This document shows, in pieces, positions 1-6,896 of a stretch of DNA of 64,000 bases. Positions within the stretch are counted from its first letter, which is position 1. Every line of letters begins with the position of its first letter. The notes under the pieces are model-generated. The model worked only from the letters and a program-made list of their open reading frames with translations, was not told where the DNA came from and did no database searches. Source of the DNA: Spongiactinospora rosea (GTDB lineage: Bacteria; Actinomycetota; Actinomycetes; Streptosporangiales; Streptosporangiaceae); NCBI RefSeq assembly GCF_003315795.1, contig NZ_QMEY01000003.1, positions 310,001-374,000 of the forward strand, given 5' to 3'. The position numbers and the translations under genes were made by a program.

Positions 1-330
1 CTGAAGAAGCTGGCCTCCGAGGAGTACATGCTGCTCAGCCCGTACCCCGGGCTGCCCTCGCCGGTCGTGGCCAGCGCGTGGAACAACCAGCTCAAGCTGG
101 CCACCGCCGACGACCCCAAGCTTCCGCGGTTCATCAGCAAGTACCGCAACAACCCGACCAACACGCCGGAGTTCGGCGCCTCCTGCGAAGGCCCGTACAG
201 CACCGACAAGACCGCGGCCCAGAAGGAGATCCCGGCGGTCGCGCCGAGCGGATCGGCGGACACCATGGGCACGCCGCCCGCCGAGCCCAGCGCCCCCGCG
301 ACCGGCGCCCCCGAGCCCAGCGCCTCCTGA
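1..330 (+). CDS. C-terminal part of an unidentified protein (5'-truncated)
   Basis: An open frame runs from the first base of the window to a TGA at 328-330, so the gene starts upstream and only about 109 C-terminal residues are visible. They begin LKKLASEEYMLLSPYPGLPS, contain an aromatic/basic stretch (WNNQLKL, FISKYRNNP) and one Cys, and finish in about 35 residues rich in Pro, Ala and Ser (PPAEPSAPATGAPEPSAS). Such a tail is common on surface or secreted actinobacterial proteins, but no signal peptide can be judged here. No family is recognised. It converges on ald, whose stop is only 15 bases away, with no obvious terminator between them. Confidence 0.6.
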   Translation: MKKLASEEYMLLSPYPGLPSPVVASAWNNQLKLATADDPKLPRFISKYRNNPTNTPEFGASCEGPYSTDKTAAQKEIPAVAPSGSADTMGTPPAEPSAPATGAPEPSAS

Positions 331-345
331 GCCGCGGGGACGGCC

Positions 346-1461
346 CTACGTCAAGAACTCATCGACGCCCGCGAACTCCAGCCCGTGCGCCTCGGCCACG
401 GGCCGGTTCGTCACATGGCCCTCGTGCGTGTTCAGGCCGCGGGCGAGGGCCGGGTCGGCCCGTAGCGCCGCCCGCCAGCCGAGGTCGGCGACGGCCAGCG
501 CGTAGGGGACGGTGACGTTCGTCAGCGCGTAGGTGGAGGTGTGCGGGACCGCGCCCGGCATGTTCGCGACGCAGTAGAAGACCGAGTCGTGGACCCGGTA
601 CGTCGGGTCGGCGTGGGTCGTCGGGCGGGAGTCCTCGAACGAGCCGCCCTGGTCGATGGAGATGTCCACGAGCACCGAGCCCGGGCGCATCCGCGCGACC
701 AGCTCGTTGGTGACCAGCTTGGGGGCCCTGGCCCCCGGTACCAGAACCGCCCCGATCACCAGGTCCGCCTCACGGACGGCACGCTCGATCTCGTAGGCGT
801 TGGAGGCGATGGTCTGGCAGTGGCCCTGGTAGATGATGTCGGCCTGGCGCAGCCGGTCGATGTTCTTGTCCAGCAGCACCACCTCCGACTGCATGCCCAG
901 CGCGATCGCCGCGGCGTTCATCCCGGCGACCCCGGCCCCGATCACCACCACGCGGGCCGCGTGCACCCCCGACACGCCGCCCATCAGCACCCCGCGCCCG
1001 CCGCCCTGGCTCATCAGGTGATAGGCGCCCACCTGCGGCGCGAGCCGCCCGGCCACCTCCGACATGGGCGCGAGCAGCGGCAGGAAGCCGCTCGCCGTCT
1101 GCACGGTCTCGTAGGCGATGCCGGTGATCCCCGACTCCAGCATGGCCGTGGTGCAGGGCGCCGACGCGGCCAGGTGCAGATAGGTGAACAGCACCTGGCC
1201 CTTGCGCATCCGGTGGTACTCCACCGCGACCGGCTCCTTGACCTTCAGCACCAGGTCGGCCTGCCCCCACACCTCGTCGGCCGACGCCACGATCACCGCC
1301 CCGGCGGCGGCGAAGTCGTCGTCGGGGATCGCCGAGCCGGTACCGGCGTCCCGTTCGATGAGGACCTGATGCCCGTGCCGGACGAACTCGTGCGCCCCGG
1401 CCGGCGTGAGCGCGACGCGGTATTCGTTGTCCTTTACCTCGCGCGGAACTCCGATCTGCAC
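346..1461 (-). CDS. ald: Alanine dehydrogenase
   Basis: Reversible NAD-dependent conversion of L-alanine to pyruvate and ammonium in the cytoplasm. The N-terminal AlaDH/PNT signature GVPREVKDNEYRVALTPAGA is followed by the substrate-site Lys in KVKEPV, the catalytic-type His in YLHLAAS, and the Rossmann motif VVVIGAGVAGMNAAA; the C-terminal half has the family's MPGAVPHTSTYALTN. I chose the GTG at 1461 because GAGGAGGAG lies just upstream and the product is then 371 aa, the usual family length; the frame is open another 67 codons upstream but that part is unlike the family. A perfect 11-bp palindrome lies about 90 bases upstream (1552-1562), a possible operator. The gene fits the window's nitrogen theme but is not in an operon. 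Confidence 0.95.
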   Translation of the reverse strand: MQIGVPREVKDNEYRVALTPAGAHEFVRHGHQVLIERDAGTGSAIPDDDFAAAGAVIVASADEVWGQADLVLKVKEPVAVEYHRMRKGQVLFTYLHLAASAPCTTAMLESGITGIAYETVQTASGFLPLLAPMSEVAGRLAPQVGAYHLMSQGGGRGVLMGGVSGVHAARVVVIGAGVAGMNAAAIALGMQSEVVLLDKNIDRLRQADIIYQGHCQTIASNAYEIERAVREADLVIGAVLVPGARAPKLVTNELVARMRPGSVLVDISIDQGGSFEDSRPTTHADPTYRVHDSVFYCVANMPGAVPHTSTYALTNVTVPYALAVADLGWRAALRADPALARGLNTHEGHVTNRPVAEAHGLEFAGVDEFLT

Positions 1462-1551
1462 GGCTCCTCCTCGCGTAGCCCCGTCTTTCACTGTGCGTTC
1501 CCCCGGGGAGGACCACCACGCGCAGGGTGGAGGGAATCGGCGGAGCTTGAT

Positions 1552-1562
1552 GACAATTTGTC
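1552..1562. promoter_or_regulatory. Palindromic candidate operator between ald and the SecD-like gene
   Basis: GACAATTTGTC is a perfect inverted repeat around a central T, in the roughly 190-bp space between the divergent ald (start 1461) and the SecD-head gene (start near 1650). AldR/Lrp-type regulators control ald in related actinobacteria; that this is such a site is inference from position and symmetry only. Confidence 0.35.
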
Positions 1563-1649
1563 GGGGAAGCAATGCCTTTACGCGTGGATTACGCGGGGTT
1601 GGGGACGATCGGTAGGCTCGTTCCCGCCAGCGAGCAACGTCATGAACAT

Positions 1650-3098
1650 ATGGGGTCCACACCGATGGAGAAGCAGCCGGTGGAGAAGCGGCCGGATTCC
1701 GGCGAGGAGCCAGGGGCGCCCTCGTCCGCGGAGGCCGCCCCGGCAGATGACGAGCCGAAGGCCAGCAGGGCGACCACGGCGCTGCTCGCGGTCGCGCTCG
1801 TCCTGGTCGTGGTCATCACCGGGGTGCTCGCCACCGTCGCCGTGCTGATGACGGTGAACCCCGACGCGCTGCCCGGCGGCACCCGGCCCAGCAAGCTGGC
1901 CGCGCCGATCTTCTTCGCGCCGCTGACCGGCACCCAGCCCGCGCCCTGCCCGGGCCGCGAGGCGCTGCTCGACGACGCGGGCACCACCTGCTACTTCATG
2001 GCCGACGGCGTGGCGGTCACCGCCGTACGCACCATCGAGGCCGTACGCGAGCCGACCGGCACCTACGCGGTGCGCATCGCGCTGCCCGCGCCGTTCCGCG
2101 ACCAGGTGGGCGCGCTGACGCAGGAGGCGGTACGGGAGCGGATCGTGGTGGTCGCGGGCGACCGCGTGGTGGCGGCCCCGCGCGTGGCACAGGCCATCAC
2201 CGAGGACACCCTCAGCCTGTCCGGCTCCTTCAGCAAGGACGTCGCCGACGGCATCGTGGCCAAACTCCGCGGCCCGGCCACCACCGCCACCTGCCCCCCG
2301 GGCACCGTCCCGAGCTCCGCCGCCCCGAACGGCACCACTCCAGGAGGCACGGGCACCCCGCCGGGCACCAACGGCACCGGCGGCACTGGAGGGCCCGCGG
2401 GTAACGGAGGGCCGATCGGTACCGATGGCACTGGCGGCACTGGCGGCACTGGCGGCACTGGCGGCACTGGCGGCACTGGCGGCACTGGCGGCACTGGCGG
2501 CACTGGAGGGCCCGCGGGCAACGGAGGGCCGATCGGTACCGGCGGGGCTGGCGGGACTGGCGGAGCGGCGGCCGACGGTGCGGGGTCGCCTGTGGGCGAC
2601 GGCTCCACGGGAGGCGCGCCTACGGCGGGGACGGGTACGGGGACGGGGACCGGCACCGGGACCGAGACCGGGGTCACGCCGCCGGGGGCCGGGACTGCGA
2701 CTCCGGAGAGCACCTGCGTGCCGGAGGCACCCGCCGGTACGGGAACGGGCACCGGAACCGACCCGGCGACGGGCACGGGCACAGGCACGGGCACGGGCAC
2801 GGGCACGGGCACGGGCACGGGCACGGGCACAGGTACGGGGCCGGTGACCGGGCCGACGGGAGGTGCGACCGGGCTGGGCACCGCGACCCTGTCCGGGAAC
2901 GGGACGACGGCGGCCCCGGTCGGGATCGCGCCGCAGGGCGGTCGCGAACTGGACGAACCCGATCCGCGCTTCGCGAGCTGCCGTGAGGTCGGTGAGGCGG
3001 GATACGGTCCGTACTTCAAGGAGACCCACCCGGAGTACCAGTACTATCAGGACAAGGACCACGACAACGTGGCGTGCGACCACGACGAGCCGGGCTGA
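1650..3098 (+). CDS. Membrane-anchored SecD-P1-head-like protein with Gly-Thr repeat and Excalibur domain
   Basis: About 482 aa. An acidic cytoplasmic N-terminus of about 40 residues is followed by one membrane segment (about 42-68, [20 protein letters not shown]). Residues about 85-210 resemble the periplasmic P1 head of SecD: the order [14 protein letters not shown] ... [20 protein letters not shown] mirrors the SecD pattern (value of a 'dge' strand, SAP, ISGsFt, EEA..LA..LR). Then come about 190 residues of low-complexity G/T/P sequence and a C-terminal Excalibur-type calcium-binding domain ([16 protein letters not shown] ... [13 protein letters not shown]). Start is uncertain: ATG 1650 and ATG 1665 are both possible, neither with a strong Shine-Dalgarno; a TAGGCT -10-like box sits at 1613-1618. 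The SecF-like and channel parts of SecD are absent, so it is not a translocase subunit. Function unknown; a cell-surface role is inferred. Confidence 0.75.
   Translation: MGSTPMEKQPVEKRPDSGEEPGAPSSAEAAPADDEPKASRATTALLAVALVLVVVITGVLATVAVLMTVNPDALPGGTRPSKLAAPIFFAPLTGTQPAPCPGREALLDDAGTTCYFMADGVAVTAVRTIEAVREPTGTYAVRIALPAPFRDQVGALTQEAVRERIVVVAGDRVVAAPRVAQAITEDTLSLSGSFSKDVADGIVAKLRGPATTATCPPGTVPSSAAPNGTTPGGTGTPPGTNGTGGTGGPAGNGGPIGTDGTGGTGGTGGTGGTGGTGGTGGTGGTGGPAGNGGPIGTGGAGGTGGAAADGAGSPVGDGSTGGAPTAGTGTGTGTGTGTETGVTPPGAGTATPESTCVPEAPAGTGTGTGTDPATGTGTGTGTGTGTGTGTGTGTGTGPVTGPTGGATGLGTATLSGNGTTAAPVGIAPQGGRELDEPDPRFASCREVGEAGYGPYFKETHPEYQYYQDKDHDNVACDHDEPG
2381..2540 (+). repeat. Nested direct repeats in the SecD-like gene
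   Basis: A 43-bp segment at 2381-2423 recurs at 2498-2540 with one mismatch (117 bp apart, 13 x 9). Between them are eight perfect head-to-tail copies of the 9-mer GGCACTGGC (2427-2498). All are in frame and encode Gly-Thr-Gly units, so copy-number change would alter linker length without a frameshift. Confidence 0.95.
2771..2830 (+). repeat. Hexamer tandem repeat (GGGCAC)10
   Basis: Ten head-to-tail hexamers GGGCAC, the third reading AGGCAC, encode a run of alternating Gly-Thr in the linker of the SecD-like protein. This is a second, independent simple repeat in the same gene and is also length-neutral for the frame. Confidence 0.95.
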
Positions 3099-3157
3099 CC
3101 GGCGCTTGACCCCGATTCCGCCTCGAGCGGACATCGATCACTCTGGGTAAAGCTAAA

Positions 3158-3186
3158 TTGACTGTGCGTTAGAGTGCGGTTAAGTT
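3158..3186 (+). promoter_or_regulatory. Sigma-70-type promoter of the XRE/DUF5753 operon
   Basis: TTGACT (3158-3163) and TAAGTT (3181-3186) are separated by exactly 17 bases, close to the housekeeping consensus and unusually clear for such GC-rich DNA. A start point near 3193 would leave a leader of about 40 nt before the first gene of the operon, which has GGAG six bases before its ATG. Confidence 0.6.
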
Positions 3187-3232
3187 CACGCGTAGGCAAG
3201 TCCACGCAGCACACCTCAGCTCGGAGTCGATG

Positions 3233-3481
3233 ATGGCTTTGAAGTTCCTCGGCAAGGATCCTGGAAGTGACGTTGACGACTGCCCGTCGGTCTGGGTCGA
3301 TGAGACCGACGGCAGCATCGTGATCCAGGGCAGGGAAGTGCAAGATGCCGAGACACGGGTCCTGATGACATCGCTCAACCCCCTCGCGGAGGGCGAGCGG
3401 GTGGTCCGCATCCCCTTTCGCATGGCGCCGCTGCTCCTGGCGGCCTGCCGGGACGCCGACCTCGGGGGTTCGCATTCGTGA
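3233..3481 (+). CDS. Small protein of the 'FLGKDP' type, first gene of an XRE operon
   Basis: 82 aa, acidic. It begins MALKFLGKDPGSDVDDCPSV and continues with a strand-rich body (WVDETDGSIVIQG, VVRIPFRMAPLL). I recognise this pattern (FLGKDP, a 'VxQG' strand, then a 'VxIP' strand) from small proteins encoded beside XRE/DUF5753 regulators in actinomycetes; their function is not established. ATG 3233 is preferred over the overlapping ATG 3230 because GGAG lies six bases upstream. Its stop overlaps the next start in a GTGA quartet, implying translational coupling. Scr1/Scr2-type toxin-antitoxin-like behaviour is possible but not shown. Confidence 0.8.
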   Translation: MALKFLGKDPGSDVDDCPSVWVDETDGSIVIQGREVQDAETRVLMTSLNPLAEGERVVRIPFRMAPLLLAACRDADLGGSHS

Positions 3482-3630
3482 CGCGGGCCGCCCGGCCCTC
3501 GTCGCCGTGGCCACGCCACACCTACATCACCGTCGGTGGCCGGCTCCCCGACGCGCCCGAGCAGGTCGGCACGCCAACCGACGCGTGTGAGGCGGTATGG
3601 GATCCGGACAAGCGACATCGACGCGTGTGA
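3478..3630 (+). CDS. 50-aa coupled small protein, middle gene of the XRE operon
   Basis: A short GTG-initiated frame that would be missed by length filters. Its GTG (3478-3480) overlaps the preceding stop as GTGA, and its own TGA overlaps the start of the XRE gene as GTGA (3627-3630). Two back-to-back 4-bp overlaps make a chance frame unlikely. The product begins VTRAARPSSPWPRHTYITVG and is basic at the end (DPDKRHRRV), with Pro, Trp and one Cys. No family is recognised. It could be a third component of the regulator/small-protein set, or could serve only to couple translation. Confidence 0.55.
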   Translation: MTRAARPSSPWPRHTYITVGGRLPDAPEQVGTPTDACEAVWDPDKRHRRV

Positions 3631-4499
3631 CGTCGGCGGTCCGCCGGCCCAACGCGACCCAGTCATCGAGCAGCGTGCTCGCCGCCCGCAGGCTGATCGC
3701 GCAGCGCCTGCGCGAGCTGCGGCTGGACGCGGGGCTGAGCGCCCGCGCGCTGGCCGCGGCGGCCGGCTGGCACGAGTCCAAGTCCAGCCGCATCGAGAAC
3801 GCCAAGACCCCGCCCTCCGACGACGATCTACGCGCGTGGTGCGGGGCCTGTGGCGCTGACGGGGAGGTGGAGGAGTTGATCGCCGCCTCCCGGCAGGCCG
3901 ATGAGATGTACGTCGAGTGGCGCCGGGTGCACCGGGCGGGTCTGCGCCGCACCCAGGAGTCCGGCATCGCGCGCTACGAGGCCACCCGGCACTTCCGGGT
4001 GTACTGCTCGCACGTGGTGCCGGGGCTGCTCCAGACGGCCGCCTACGCCCGCGCGCTGCTGGCCTCGGTGGCCGCGTTCCGCGGGCTGCCCGACGACTCG
4101 GAGGCGGCGGCTCAGGCCCGCCTGACCCGCTCCCGGGTGCTGCACGAGGGCGACCACCGCTTCGCCATCCTCATGGAGGAGTCGGTGCTGCGCTACCGCA
4201 TCGGCGACGCCGACGTCATGTCCGGCCAGCTCGACCACCTGCTGACCGTCATGGCCCTGCCCCGCGTCTCACTGGGGGTGATCCCGCAGACCGAGTCACG
4301 CCGCCTGTGGCCGGTGGAGGCCTTCCACATCTTCGACGACAGAGCGGTCAAGGTCGAACTGCTCACCGCCTCGGTCAACGTCACCCAGCCCCGCGAGATC
4401 GCCCAATACGCCAAGGGCTTCGACGAACTGGCCGCGATGGCCCGCTACGGCCGACACGCCCACGACCTGATCGCCCAGGCCCACGCCGGCCTCACCTGA
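3627..4499 (+). CDS. XRE-family regulator with DUF5753 (Scr1-type)
   Basis: 290 aa from GTG 3627 (upstream in-frame ATG 3597 also exists, but the GTGA overlap with the preceding small gene favours 3627). Residues about 25-75 form a lambda-repressor-type HTH (RLRELRLDAGLSARALAAAA, then SKSSRIENAKTPP). The rest matches DUF5753: EWRRVHRAGLRRTQ, YCSHVVPGLLQTAAYARALL, RLTRSRVLHEGDHRFAILM, EESVLRYRIG and a C-terminal GFDELAAMARYGRHAHDLI. Databases now call this family Scr1-type antitoxin-like regulators; partners are normally small neighbouring proteins, here probably the two upstream genes. The 3' end of this gene is duplicated just downstream (4582-4690). Confidence 0.88.
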   Translation: MTSAVRRPNATQSSSSVLAARRLIAQRLRELRLDAGLSARALAAAAGWHESKSSRIENAKTPPSDDDLRAWCGACGADGEVEELIAASRQADEMYVEWRRVHRAGLRRTQESGIARYEATRHFRVYCSHVVPGLLQTAAYARALLASVAAFRGLPDDSEAAAQARLTRSRVLHEGDHRFAILMEESVLRYRIGDADVMSGQLDHLLTVMALPRVSLGVIPQTESRRLWPVEAFHIFDDRAVKVELLTASVNVTQPREIAQYAKGFDELAAMARYGRHAHDLIAQAHAGLT

Positions 4500-4690
4500 C
4501 CACCCCGCCGCCCGCGGCCCGAGGTCCCGGGCGGAGGGGGCGCGGCCTGTACTCGCGTGGGTGGCCGAGGTCCATGGTCCTGTTCGACGAGCCGGCGGCG
4601 ATGGCCCGGTACGGCCGGCACGCCCACGACCTGATCGCCCAGGCTCACGCCGGCCTCACCTGACCACCCCGCTGCCCGCGGCCCGAGGTC
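4418..4690 (+). repeat. Tandem duplication of the XRE gene's 3' tail
   Basis: Bases 4418-4526 (last about 27 codons of the XRE/DUF5753 gene plus 27 bases beyond its stop) recur at 4582-4690, offset 164 bp, with a handful of mismatches. The second copy still reads AAMARYGRHAHDLIAQAHAG followed by LT and a stop, but has no upstream gene body. It is either the scar of a deleted tandem paralogue or a recombination product. Together with 4691-4864 this fills the 365-bp space before the next gene. Confidence 0.9.
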
Positions 4691-4715
4691 ACCGTGGGGA
4701 GGGGGGGAAAGTCGT

Positions 4716-4735
4716 GTGCAAGTTCGTGCAAGCTC
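4716..4735. promoter_or_regulatory. Tandem decamer GTGCAAGYTC, candidate XRE operator
   Basis: GTGCAAGTTC (4716-4725) is followed immediately by GTGCAAGCTC (4726-4735): two direct repeats with one-turn spacing, about 130 bases before the 93-aa gene and 30 bases after the duplicated XRE tail. One-turn tandem repeats are typical dimer-binding sites. Assignment to the neighbouring XRE/DUF5753 regulator is inference. Confidence 0.4.
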
Positions 4736-4864
4736 GTTGAGGGGGGCGGAGGCTCGTTCCTATCGTCGGAGGCGTGCCTCCCAGCGCATCGGGCCGCGTC
4801 GCGGGCCGGTGTGGCGAACTCGGCCGACAGCGTGGTCTGCTGATCGAACAGGAGGCGAACGGTA

Positions 4865-5146
4865 GTGGTCGGCGGACGCGAAGGGCGTGCCATGGCTCGT
4901 GGCGACTGGACCATCGTCGGCAGGGTGGCGATCCGGTACGCGAACGGCCGTCAGGTCGTGGTCGCGGCCGGCGGGCGGTTCAAGTCGCTCGATGAGGCCA
5001 TCGGTCACTGGGAGAGCCGGGAGGCCGAGCGGCGCAACCGGGAGCTGGCCGAGCTGGGCCATGTCGTCAACACGGCGTTCAAGCGCATGGAACGGGCCTG
5101 CCGGCGGCTGAACGAGATCAAGTTCGAGACGGGGGATCTGGTGTGA
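4865..5146 (+). CDS. Hypothetical 93-aa protein
   Basis: GTG 4865 is chosen because a perfect AGGAGG (4850-4855) lies nine bases upstream; an internal ATG at 4892, with AAGGG before it, is the alternative and would give 84 aa. A short strand-rich N-terminal half (WTIVGRVAIRYANGRQVVVA) leads into a charged helix-rich C-terminal half (EAIGHWESREAERRNRELAE ... FKRMERACRRLNEIKFE) that could form a coiled coil. No family is recognised. It stands alone between a duplicated XRE tail with possible operator repeats and a strong hairpin, and is probably part of the same accessory stretch. Confidence 0.7.
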   Translation: MVGGREGRAMARGDWTIVGRVAIRYANGRQVVVAAGGRFKSLDEAIGHWESREAERRNRELAELGHVVNTAFKRMERACRRLNEIKFETGDLV

Positions 5147-5152
5147 TGAGCA

Positions 5153-5241
5153 CTCTCGGAGGCCGGACGACCCCGTCACGCCGTCGCCCCTGACCCTCGT
5201 GGCCCGTGACCATGCCCGGAGCAACACCCGGCCTCCGAGAG
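5153..5241. repeat. 14-bp perfect inverted repeat with 61-bp spacer
   Basis: CTCTCGGAGGCCGG (5153-5166) is exactly reverse-complementary to 5228-5241. It begins six bases after the stop of the 93-aa gene and lies in the convergent gap before the NCS2 permease. The spacer is too long for a normal terminator; no transposase or target-site duplication is visible. Confidence 0.8.
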
Positions 5242-5296
5242 ACCAGCGCGCAGGGTCGCGGTCTCCCCGCACCGCCCGCGGCGGTGCCCTCGGGCG

Positions 5297-5326
5297 CCTG
5301 CCGCGGGAAGCCGGTCCCGCGGCAGG
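5297..5326. terminator. Strong hairpin between convergent genes
   Basis: CCTGCCGCGGGA / TCCCGCGGCAGG form a perfect 12-bp stem with a 6-base loop, 35 bases beyond the permease stop (minus strand) and 150 bases beyond the 93-aa gene (plus strand). There is no U-tract, as is usual for actinomycete terminators; it could serve both directions. Confidence 0.55.
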
Positions 5327-5360
5327 TCCCGCGGCCGTGCCCACGACGATGGGCCCGCCC

Positions 5361-6737
5361 TCAGCCGTCGAACAGGCCCACGCTGAAGAAGGCCACGAAC
5401 ATCGCGGCCACCACGTACAGCAGCGGGTGCGCGTCGCCCGGCCGCCCCCGCCCCAGCTTGATCGCGACGTAGGCGATCAGCCCCGCGCCCAGCCCCGTGG
5501 TGATGCTGTAGGTGAAGGGCATCAGGGCGATCGTCAGAAACGCGGGGATCGCGAGGTCCAGGTCCGTCCAGGGCACGTTGCGCGCCTGGGTCATCATCAG
5601 CGCGCCGACCAGTACCAGGGCGGGGGCCGCCGCCGCGGCCGGGACGACCGTCGTGACGGGCGTGAACAGCAGCGTCAGCCCCAGCAAGGCCCCGGTGACC
5701 AGGCTGGCCAGGCCGGTGCGGGCGCCCTCGCCGACCCCGGCCGCCGACTCGACGAAGACGGTGTTGGCCGAGGCGCTGGCCGTGCCTCCGATCGCGGCGG
5801 ACACGCCGTCCACGGTGAGGATCGCCCCGAGGCGCGGCACCCGGCCCTGTTCGTCCACCAGGCCCGCCTCGTCGCTGACGCCGATGATGGTGCCCATCGC
5901 GTCGAAGAACCCGGACAGCACCAGCGTGAACAGTACGACGGTGGCGGTCAGCGCGCCCGCCGTGCCGAAACCGCCGAACAGGTCGAATTGCCCGAGCAGC
6001 CCGAAGTCGGGCGCCGCGACGACCGAGGCGGGCACCCTCGGCGCGACCACCCCCCACTGCGCCGGATCGACGGCGAACGCCGTGTTGACCACGATGGCCA
6101 GCACCGTCGTGGCCACGATGCTGATCAGGATCGCCCCGGGAACGCGCCGGGCGTACAGCACGATCATCAGCAGCAGCCCGAAGCAGAACACCGTGACCGG
6201 CCAGCCGGAGAGGTGGCCGGTCGAGCCGAGCTGTACCGGCGTGCCGGTGCCCCTGGCCACGAAACCGGCGTCCACCAGGCCGATCAGCGCGATGAACAGG
6301 CCGATCCCGACGCTGATGGCGTGCTTGAGGGCGAGCGGGATGGCGTTCATGATCATCCGCCGTACGCCGGACAGCGCCAGCACCACGATGGCCAGCCCTT
6401 CGAGCACGACCAGGCCCATCGCCTGCGGCCAGGTCATGTGCGGCGCGGCCTGGTAGGCCACCACGGCGTTCAGCCCGAGGCCCGCGGCCAGCCCGAAGGG
6501 GGCGTTGCCGACCACCGCCATCAGCAGCGTGCTGATCGCCGCCGCCAGCGCCGTGGCGGTGGTGAGCTGCGGGATCGACAGCCTGGCGCCGGTGACGTCC
6601 ACGGCCCCGGCCAGGATGATCGGGTTGAGCAGGACGATGTAGGCCATCGCCACGAACGTGGTCACCCCGCCGCGCACCTCGGCGGCGACCGTGCTCCCGC
6701 GGGCCCGCAGGCCGAAGAAGCGGTCGAGTCGGTCCAC
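5361..6737 (-). CDS. NCS2-family purine permease (AzgA-like)
   Basis: 458 aa inner-membrane transporter, probably importing adenine, guanine or hypoxanthine with protons. The N-terminus MDRLDRFFGLRARGSTVAAE and the following TFVAMAYIVLLNPIIL are typical of the AzgA/GhxP branch of NCS2. Further marks are the NAPFGLAAGLGLNAVVAY segment (substrate-site region of TM3), SGFFDAMGTIIGVSDEAGLV with its Glu, and GGTASASANTVFVESAAGVG in TM10; about 12-14 hydrophobic segments in all. GTG start with GGGAGG five bases upstream. A frameshifted PucR-type purine regulator remnant lies divergently just upstream (6897-7149), which supports the purine role. The leader at 6773-6821 can fold into a two-stem element. 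Confidence 0.9.
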   Translation of the reverse strand: MDRLDRFFGLRARGSTVAAEVRGGVTTFVAMAYIVLLNPIILAGAVDVTGARLSIPQLTTATALAAAISTLLMAVVGNAPFGLAAGLGLNAVVAYQAAPHMTWPQAMGLVVLEGLAIVVLALSGVRRMIMNAIPLALKHAISVGIGLFIALIGLVDAGFVARGTGTPVQLGSTGHLSGWPVTVFCFGLLLMIVLYARRVPGAILISIVATTVLAIVVNTAFAVDPAQWGVVAPRVPASVVAAPDFGLLGQFDLFGGFGTAGALTATVVLFTLVLSGFFDAMGTIIGVSDEAGLVDEQGRVPRLGAILTVDGVSAAIGGTASASANTVFVESAAGVGEGARTGLASLVTGALLGLTLLFTPVTTVVPAAAAAPALVLVGALMMTQARNVPWTDLDLAIPAFLTIALMPFTYSITTGLGAGLIAYVAIKLGRGRPGDAHPLLYVVAAMFVAFFSVGLFDG

Positions 6738-6772
6738 GATCCTCCCTTGCCCCGGCGGGGGGAGACGTGACC

Positions 6773-6821
6773 GGTCCTACCCAGCTCCGGGCGGCACGAT
6801 GTACGCCCACCCGCCAGGACC
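6773..6821 (-). promoter_or_regulatory. Possible structured leader of the permease mRNA
   Basis: On the minus strand an outer 6-bp stem (GGUCCU/AGGACC, 6816-6821 with 6773-6778) encloses an inner 5-bp stem (6804-6808 with 6789-6793), separated by asymmetric internal loops of 7 and 10 bases. It lies about 35-85 bases before the GTG. It does not match the purine, guanidine or ZTP riboswitch cores I know, and in DNA this GC-rich it may be chance. Confidence 0.25.
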
Positions 6822-6896
6822 CCGCCGCGGCGATTCCGTAACGGTTGCAGCGTGACCGGCGATGAGTTTTACACACACGGCCTCTAACCGGTCACG

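Noticed and set aside
2381..2830. Possible CRISPR-like or minisatellite array
   Set aside because: The repeat units are short (6 and 9 bp), contiguous without unique spacers, in frame in a coding region and encode Gly-Thr; no cas genes are near.
4573..4663. A second small gene ending in the XRE tail motif
   Set aside because: It has no upstream gene body or start context and is explained by the 109-bp tail duplication.
6738..6870. Purine or guanidine riboswitch before the NCS2 permease
   Set aside because: No match to the conserved cores of these riboswitches; only a weak two-stem fold remains, reported at low confidence.
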